This document shows, one piece after another, positions 59,755 to 64,000 of a stretch of 64,000 nucleotides of DNA (the stretch's first letter is position 1; each line of letters starts with the position of its first letter). This stretch comes from JAZRYE01 sp045600585 (GTDB taxonomy: Bacteria > Bacillota_I > Bacilli_A > RFN20 > CAG-826). The stretch spans positions 8,433-72,432 of the forward strand of contig JAZRYE010000036.1 of the NCBI GenBank assembly GCA_045600585.1. The letters are read 5' to 3'. The notes under the pieces were generated by a model. That model was not told the DNA's origin and made no database searches. It worked only from the letters and a program-made list of their open reading frames with translations. Made by a program: the position numbers and the translations under genes.

Positions 59755-60426
59755 TCACTCATCGTTATTAAGTTCTATTATTTTTTGATATAAACACGTC
59801 TTCTTTTTATTAATTTCAATATCTTTATGATAATGTCCAAAGAACCAATGTTTATATGAAACATATTTGTCTATAAATTTTAATTGATTAGTACATGTAT
59901 CATTTCCATAGCCAAATGCATTCATAACAGTAACAGCGTCTGCACAGTGAGTTATAACATAATCAACCTTGTTATCTACTTTGTTTAAATTATTTATCGC
60001 ATTATCTACGTCGTGATAATTAATTTCTTCTTCAGACCACCAAGATATATATGGGATTCTATATATTTTATCTATTGATACCGCGCCGCCAATACATAAA
60101 AAACTTAAATTATTAATATGCATTATTTCTCCTCTTAAAACATGAAAAATATGTTCATCAATTTGATGCATAATCGCTCCTAGATATTCAACTTTTGGAT
60201 AATTATTTAACATAGAAAAATTTTCATGATTCCCATCAATAAAAATAATTGTGCAACCAATATCTCTATATAGCTGTAAATGATACTCTAATGACTCAAT
60301 GGACCAACATATTCCTGCGTCACCACATATAATTAAATAGTCATTAAAAGTTACATGTCTTTCTTTTAAGGTCAATAACTTTATATAATCAATATCTCCG
60401 TGTGTATCACCTGTAATGTAAATCAT
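59755..60426 (-). CDS. Calcineurin-like metallophosphoesterase
   Basis: 223 aa. All metal-binding blocks are present: YITGDTHGD (Asp and His at the start), LIICGDAGICW, IDGNHENF (near 63), YVITHCADA and WFFGHYHKD (Gly-His-x-His near 198). These match the phosphoesterase family that acts on phosphoproteins, nucleotides or cyclic nucleotides. AGGAGG precedes the ATG. It lies 9 nt after the broken gene upstream, in the same direction. Substrate unknown. Confidence 0.92.
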   Translation of the reverse strand: MIYITGDTHGDIDYIKLLTLKERHVTFNDYLIICGDAGICWSIESLEYHLQLYRDIGCTIIFIDGNHENFSMLNNYPKVEYLGAIMHQIDEHIFHVLRGEIMHINNLSFLCIGGAVSIDKIYRIPYISWWSEEEINYHDVDNAINNLNKVDNKVDYVITHCADAVTVMNAFGYGNDTCTNQLKFIDKYVSYKHWFFGHYHKDIEINKKKTCLYQKIIELNNDE

Positions 60427-60435
60427 AAAAGCCTC

Positions 60436-61110
60436 CTAATCATTCGCAAAAGCAACCACAATCACATCAGGATTATTTGAAATAGTCTCTTCAATCAATT
60501 CAATGTACTTTTTAATTGTTTGATAATGTTCATAGCCATAATCTTCTTTAGCTTCACAAATATAAAGACGTGTTTCAGAAATTTCCTTTTTCAGTTTGTT
60601 TATTTCTTTCTGAAAACCATCGAAAGCCGCTTTAGTCATTGACCTTTCCTGATGTAACTTTAAATTCTCAATTTCTTTTTGATATTCAACTATTTCATTT
60701 TCATAGTTTTCGATCCATTGATTATGTAACCTTTCAACTTCCTCAAATTCAAATTGGGCTTTGAATTTTTCTAGGCCGACATAAAAATATTTATTTAACC
60801 AACCTTCATATTTTTCATCATGAATTTCTAGTAACTCGGTTTTCTCCTTATGACCATTTTATTCAGGGTGGTTTAATAAAAGATATGGCGTATATCTATC
60901 CTCCAATTTTCGTACTTCAAACCATCCGACATTAGGCTCCTTGCTTCTAATTAAATTAAGGAAAATTGTTGTTGCGTCACATCGTCCATCTATTTGAAGC
61001 CAAGAACTAGGGTTTTCATCATCTTCTAACCATGAATTATTTACTACATTAGCTTTTTCAAGGTTGCCATCTTTTAAAATATAAAAGTAAAATCCACAAT
61101 GTCTTCCCAT
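60436..61110 (-). pseudogene. Gene split by an in-frame TAA (about 224 codons)
   Basis: From ATG 61110 the frame runs 83 codons (MGRHCGFYFYILKDGNLE ... LLLNHPE), meets TAA at 60859-60861, and then stays open in the same frame for a further 140 codons to 60436. The second part is strongly coding-like and helical (EKYEGWLNKYFYVGLEKFKAQFE, then a Glu/Lys-rich coiled coil ending VIVVAFAND). It has no start codon before ATG 60639, well inside the coiled coil. One gene broken by a nonsense mutation is the simplest reading. The family is not recognised. Confidence 0.75.
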
Positions 61111-61237
61111 ATTTTTCCTCGCTTTCCATTAAACATTTTTACAGCAAAAAAATATCTGTCAAGATGGATGCCAAAATTACCTTATTAATTATATTAATAA
61201 AGTAGTTATTATATATGGTTATAGTTAATATTATTAA

Positions 61238-61798
61238 TTAAGGTAACTTTTTAGCGATAAAATATTTTTTGTCTTTTATTGTGCCAATAGATGATACAAT
61301 TCCCTCTTCCACTAATCTATATAAGGTGTTCTTTATAGTTGACAAACTTAGACCAGCTGAAGAAGCAATATCTTTTGCTTTTACTTCATCTACATTAGAA
61401 AGGTAAGTGATGATCGTATTTTATTAGCATTATATTTAAGTGTGTGATTCTGGCTGTTTAGTGTCATATTTAGTGTCATCTTTCTTAACACTAAAAACAG
61501 TAAATGTCGTTCTATCTGGTTTAAATGTATCTTGTATGATTGGTTGATTATAACCAAATTCATTACAAGCCCTCACTATTTGAGGAAATTCACTTCCCGC
61601 TCTTTCTCCAATACCAACAAGATTAAACATCTTAAGAATCGTTTTGTTTCTAGCATTTGAATCCCCGCCTTTAAACATTTTTTCAACAGACATTCTCAGG
61701 CATCCTGGATTAATAAATTCCATTTTGTCCTTATACTTATGGACAATTAAACCTTGTGGTTGATAAAAATCAGAGTTGGTAGTTTCTTCCACCACCAT
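61238..61798 (-). pseudogene. Remnant of an AlbA/HATPase_c_4-type ATP-binding protein
   Basis: The first 120 codons encode QGLIVHKYKDKMEFINPGCL followed by RMSVEKMFKGGDSNARN and MFNLVGIGERAGSEFPQIVR. This is the HATPase_c_4 module at the C-terminus of Schlafen/AlbA_2-type proteins (FxNPG.L and GLGERAGSG motifs). The N-terminal AlbA domain is absent. After a stop at 61436 a shifted frame continues to 61238 with a winged helix (VKAKDIASSAGLSLSTIKNTLYRLVEEGIV), the domain that normally follows. The gene is thus 5'-truncated and frameshifted. Confidence 0.75.
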
Positions 61799-62176
61799 CT
61801 TTTTTCATAGATCTAGAATATTTTTGGTGCTAGCGAGTTCTACGAAGAAGCCCCTAAGGGCCACTATTACTTTGGAAACAGTGGCAGAACCTACAGATTT
61901 CTTTAAAAAATCTTTATAAGTAATTAGGTCTTCTTTGTTTGGGTTTAAGTTATTATCGCCTATTCGATATTTAACTCGATGACATTTCATGAGTTTGTAG
62001 ACAAACGAGCAGAACTAGCATTTAAAGAACCTATCTTAAATTGTAATGTTTCCTATGTAGTAGCAATATTCAACAGCCTTCTCAAAATATGATTAAAAGT
62101 CATAAAAATTTAAAAATTAATTTCGGTTTTAGTTATTTTTATGGTCTGATATCTTCCAATATACTTCAAGATATTC
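61799..62176. other. Interval without an intact gene, probable decayed DNA
   Basis: A 61-codon frame on the minus strand (61805-61990) and a 37-codon one on the plus strand (61979-62092) are open but match nothing I recognise, and neither has a ribosome-binding site. A short hairpin with GCCACT/AGTGGC arms lies at 61860-61885. Base composition there is less AT-rich than in the neighbours, which fits a leftover of transferred DNA between two broken genes. Confidence 0.45.
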
Positions 62177-62332
62177 TCAAGAAATTGTATACACGTCAAT
62201 GGTCTCATCATTTTCATCAAAAAATTCTTCTTCAAAATTAGTTTTGCCGTATTTTTCAACAATTACTCCTTTTGTTCCTATTTGTAAGTTTTCAAATTCT
62301 TTAATGAGCTTTACGCAATCAAATAATTCCAT
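62177..62332 (-). CDS. DUF4926-like small protein
   Basis: 51 aa. MELFDCVKLIKEFENLQIGTKGVIVEKYG is the typical DUF4926 opening (Asp-x-Val-x-Leu, then Gly-x2-Gly-x-Ile-Val), followed by FEEEFFDENDETIDVYTI in place of the usual VEFVD.....TL strand. It probably folds as a small SH3-like barrel. Such genes are often found near toxin and restriction genes. There is no strong Shine-Dalgarno. It lies 23 nt after the Fic gene in the same direction. Confidence 0.65.
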   Translation of the reverse strand: MELFDCVKLIKEFENLQIGTKGVIVEKYGKTNFEEEFFDENDETIDVYTIS

Positions 62333-62355
62333 AACAATTTTTCTCTATAAATAGA

Positions 62356-63399
62356 TTATTTCCTATAATACATTGCGTCTTTAAAACTTCCTATTTTAAC
62401 AATTTTTCCTTCTGAAATAAGTCTTGATAGAATTGTTTCTACAAGATTTTCGCTGACATCTGGTAATTGCTCCATAATTTGTTGCTTACTAAGTGGAACG
62501 AAGGTATTCAATAGGAGATACTCAATTCTTTCGCTTTTATTAAGCTTCTTATCTATCATTCCAAAAACGTTTTCATCTAATAATTTATAACAGCGATAAA
62601 TGACTCTAATCATATATAAAATAAAATAAGAATAGTCATTGTTGTTTTCATGCCAATCAATTGATGATTTATATAAAGCATCATAATAATCATCTTTTGT
62701 ATCATTAATCACTTTTTCGATGGAAATATACTTTCCAATATCAAAACCAGATTTATATAAAAGCAATAATGTTAATAATCTAGACATTCTTCCGTTTCCA
62801 TCATCAAATGGGTGAATACACAAAAAATCTAAAATAAAACATGGAATTAAAAGAAGAGGATTAATTTCTGGATCATGAATTGCTTCTTGATAAGCGAGTA
62901 ATGCTTGATTCATTGACTCTTCAACTTCATCAGGCCTGGTTGGAACAAATATAATATAACTCTTACCGTTTCTCTTTTCGCTAATAACATTTGGCTCTTT
63001 TTTATAATGACCTCTACCTGCTACATCAGCTTCTTTAAGCAATTGATTATGTAAATCCAGAATTGTTACTTCATCAAATTTAATTAGTTCATTTAAAGTG
63101 TGAATTCTATTCAGTGTATTTCTATAACCAATAATTTCTTTTTCTGAATGAGATTGGGCAGCATTATCACCACAGGCAATTTGATTAATTCTTTTTTCTG
63201 TTGTATGAATATTTTCAATCGCATTACTAGCTTTAATAGAATCTCTTATCGCTTTCTTTTTAAGCTTATTGAACAAAGATGGAGATGATATTAATCTCTC
63301 GCTTTCTTTACCTTTAATATCATAAACTATTGAAAGCAACGATAATGTGCTACCAGATACATCTTTTTTTAAAAATGAATAATCAAATTTTCTAACCAT
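62356..63399 (-). CDS. Fic-family protein (AMPylase type)
   Basis: 347 aa. Fic core HPFDDGNGRMSRLL (near 195-208) keeps the catalytic His, Asp, Gly-Asn and Arg. An N-terminal inhibitory helix is present: SNAIENIHTTEKRI (near 57-70) has the S-x3-E-(G/N) motif that blocks ATP orientation until relieved. The C-terminus has a winged helix (PLSKQQIMEQLPDVSENLVETILSRLISEGKI). This is the common Fic/DUF4172-like bacterial architecture, which modifies proteins with AMP. A remnant of a second copy lies immediately upstream. Confidence 0.93.
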   Translation of the reverse strand: MVRKFDYSFLKKDVSGSTLSLLSIVYDIKGKESERLISSPSLFNKLKKKAIRDSIKASNAIENIHTTEKRINQIACGDNAAQSHSEKEIIGYRNTLNRIHTLNELIKFDEVTILDLHNQLLKEADVAGRGHYKKEPNVISEKRNGKSYIIFVPTRPDEVEESMNQALLAYQEAIHDPEINPLLLIPCFILDFLCIHPFDDGNGRMSRLLTLLLLYKSGFDIGKYISIEKVINDTKDDYYDALYKSSIDWHENNNDYSYFILYMIRVIYRCYKLLDENVFGMIDKKLNKSERIEYLLLNTFVPLSKQQIMEQLPDVSENLVETILSRLISEGKIVKIGSFKDAMYYRK

Positions 63400-63515
63400 A
63401 ATTTTAAACTTTCTGACTAAAGTATATATGTTTTTAGGCAGTAAATCAATATTATTGGTTAGTATTTTGTATAATTTTTGGACAACTTTCTATTAAATTA
63501 TCGAGTTATAAACGT

Positions 63516-63720
63516 TTATTGTTTTCTTAAATAATGTGTATTTTTTCCTGTTCCAACTTTTATAACTTTATTGGTCTTTACGAGTTGAGAAAGGACTAAT
63601 TCAACAGTTGTTGGCGACACATCAGGTAAAACCTTACATATTTCTGCTTTTGAGATTGGAAGTACACTATTTAAAACTGTTGCTTCAATTCTTGATTGCT
63701 TATTTACTTTTCTGCTATTG
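63516..63720 (-). pseudogene. 3' remnant of a second Fic gene
   Basis: An open segment of about 67 codons ends at TAA 63516 and encodes SRIEATVLNSVLPISKAEI, then CKVLPDVSPTTVELVLSQLV and KVGTGKNTHYLRKQ. It aligns clearly with the C-terminal winged helix of the intact Fic protein (ERIEYLLLNTFVPLSKQQI, QLPDVSENLVETILSRLI, YYRK). The Fic core is absent: the frame runs into an unrelated gene. This is the tail of a tandem Fic copy whose 5' part was replaced. Confidence 0.75.
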
Positions 63721-63721
63721 A

Positions 63722-64000
63722 CTATCGCAAATCTTTTCTCCTAACGTCTTCTCGATGTTGTTGTAACTGCTCAGGAGTCGCTACGTATCTATTTAAAAGT
63801 TGGACTATTTGTTTAAGCTCAGCATCAGTAATATCTAACTCCTCCAAAGACCTATACCATCCCTTGAACTCACTAATGGTATAAGCATAATCGGATTTAA
63901 TTCCCCATCCGTCTTCAAGGTCGGCAAATATCACCGCGCCATCTACCTCAAATCTATTATTGAGTAATCTTTTCAAAACGGCACAGTGACCTTCGTTCTG
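63722..64000 (-). CDS. Uncharacterised protein, partial (N-terminus beyond window)
   Basis: 92 residues ending ATPEQLQQHREDVRRKDLR, open to the right edge. An internal TTG at 63976 is a possible start, but the frame continues upstream, so I treat it as partial. The sequence (VDGAVIFADLEDGWGIKSDY, a following Trp-Tyr, then a LKQIVQLLNRYV helix) is not a family I can name. Codons with C or G in third position are more frequent than in neighbouring genes, and it interrupts a Fic gene, so it may be the edge of an inserted element. Confidence 0.65.
   Translation of the reverse strand, partial: QNEGHCAVLKRLLNNRFEVDGAVIFADLEDGWGIKSDYAYTISEFKGWYRSLEELDITDAELKQIVQLLNRYVATPEQLQQHREDVRRKDLR

Noticed and set aside
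61860..61885. Hairpin GCCACT/AGTGGC as a terminator
   Set aside because: The 6-bp stem has a 14-nt loop and is not followed by a T-run on either strand.
61805..61990. A 61-codon minus-strand frame as an integrase or specificity fragment
   Set aside because: No motif of either family can be identified and there is no ribosome site; left as unexplained DNA.
1..64000. Mollicutes genetic code (TGA as Trp)
   Set aside because: TGA ends several genes in overlapping ATGA/TGATG arrangements, and Trp is TGG throughout, so the standard bacterial code applies.

Overview
This window is strongly AT-rich bacterial DNA from what looks like a gut Bacillota of the Bacilli/Erysipelotrichia/RF39-like group, close to the Mollicutes. 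Grounds: many lipoproteins with a lipobox and no outer-membrane genes, Shine-Dalgarno sites of the AAGGAGG type, Ig-like and BspA-type leucine-rich surface proteins, and a sugar-importer ATPase with a long insert that recalls the enlarged mycoplasma UgpC proteins. The code is standard: TGA ends several genes and Trp is TGG. The lineage is an inference, since no rRNA or marker gene is present.

Region 1 (1-16013) is one long glycan-uptake locus on the minus strand, facing a divergent AraC-type regulator at 15123. In order of transcription it has a MsmK/UgpC-like ATPase, two MalF/MalG-type permeases, a sugar-binding lipoprotein, a GH123-like (DUF4091) lipoprotein, a carbohydrate-binding-like lipoprotein, an ABC ATPase with a six-TM membrane protein, and then an Ig-like lipoprotein and two Cys-x2-Cys repeat surface proteins. 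The last of these runs off the left edge. A plausible reading is binding and trimming of an amino-sugar glycan at the surface, with import of the product.

Region 2 (16010-31742) is mixed. It has a VapC/Phd-type toxin-antitoxin pair, a cytoplasmic GH42-like protein, an ATPase/RloB-like defence pair, a sugar kinase-MurQ fusion for recycling of MurNAc or GlcNAc, and a polar amino-acid ABC importer with a fused and shortened binding domain and an ATPase carrying a GHKL-like tail. It also has a second RloB-like protein with a different partner, a BspA-like LRR protein, an MBL-fold protein and an HTH plus TIM-barrel glycosidase-like protein.

Region 3 (31850-39616) has a membrane AAA+ ATPase without a protease domain, paired with a DUF4177 protein; an iron-siderophore-type ABC importer with a highly structured, Fur-box-like leader; a DEDDh exonuclease; an unrecognised 332-aa protein; and a second DUF4177 copy.

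Region 4 (39650-64000) is a defence island. It holds an HTH regulator with an OLD nuclease under a tandem operator, a type I restriction system in the order hsdM-HEPN-like-hsdS-membrane protein-hsdR, and a methylase/specificity-like fusion with degenerate catalytic motif plus a 179-aa partner. It continues with a zinc-ribbon/PD-(D/E)XK/NUMOD nuclease, a membrane-anchored GIY-YIG protein, an AAA_14 ATPase behind a 33-bp-spaced direct repeat, an ABC exporter, an AbiEi-like antitoxin whose toxin seems deleted, and a Fic protein. The right end carries several broken genes: a nonsense-split gene, an AlbA/HATPase_c_4-type remnant and a Fic remnant. This suggests repeated gain and decay. I found no tRNA, rRNA, CRISPR array, intact transposase or integrase.
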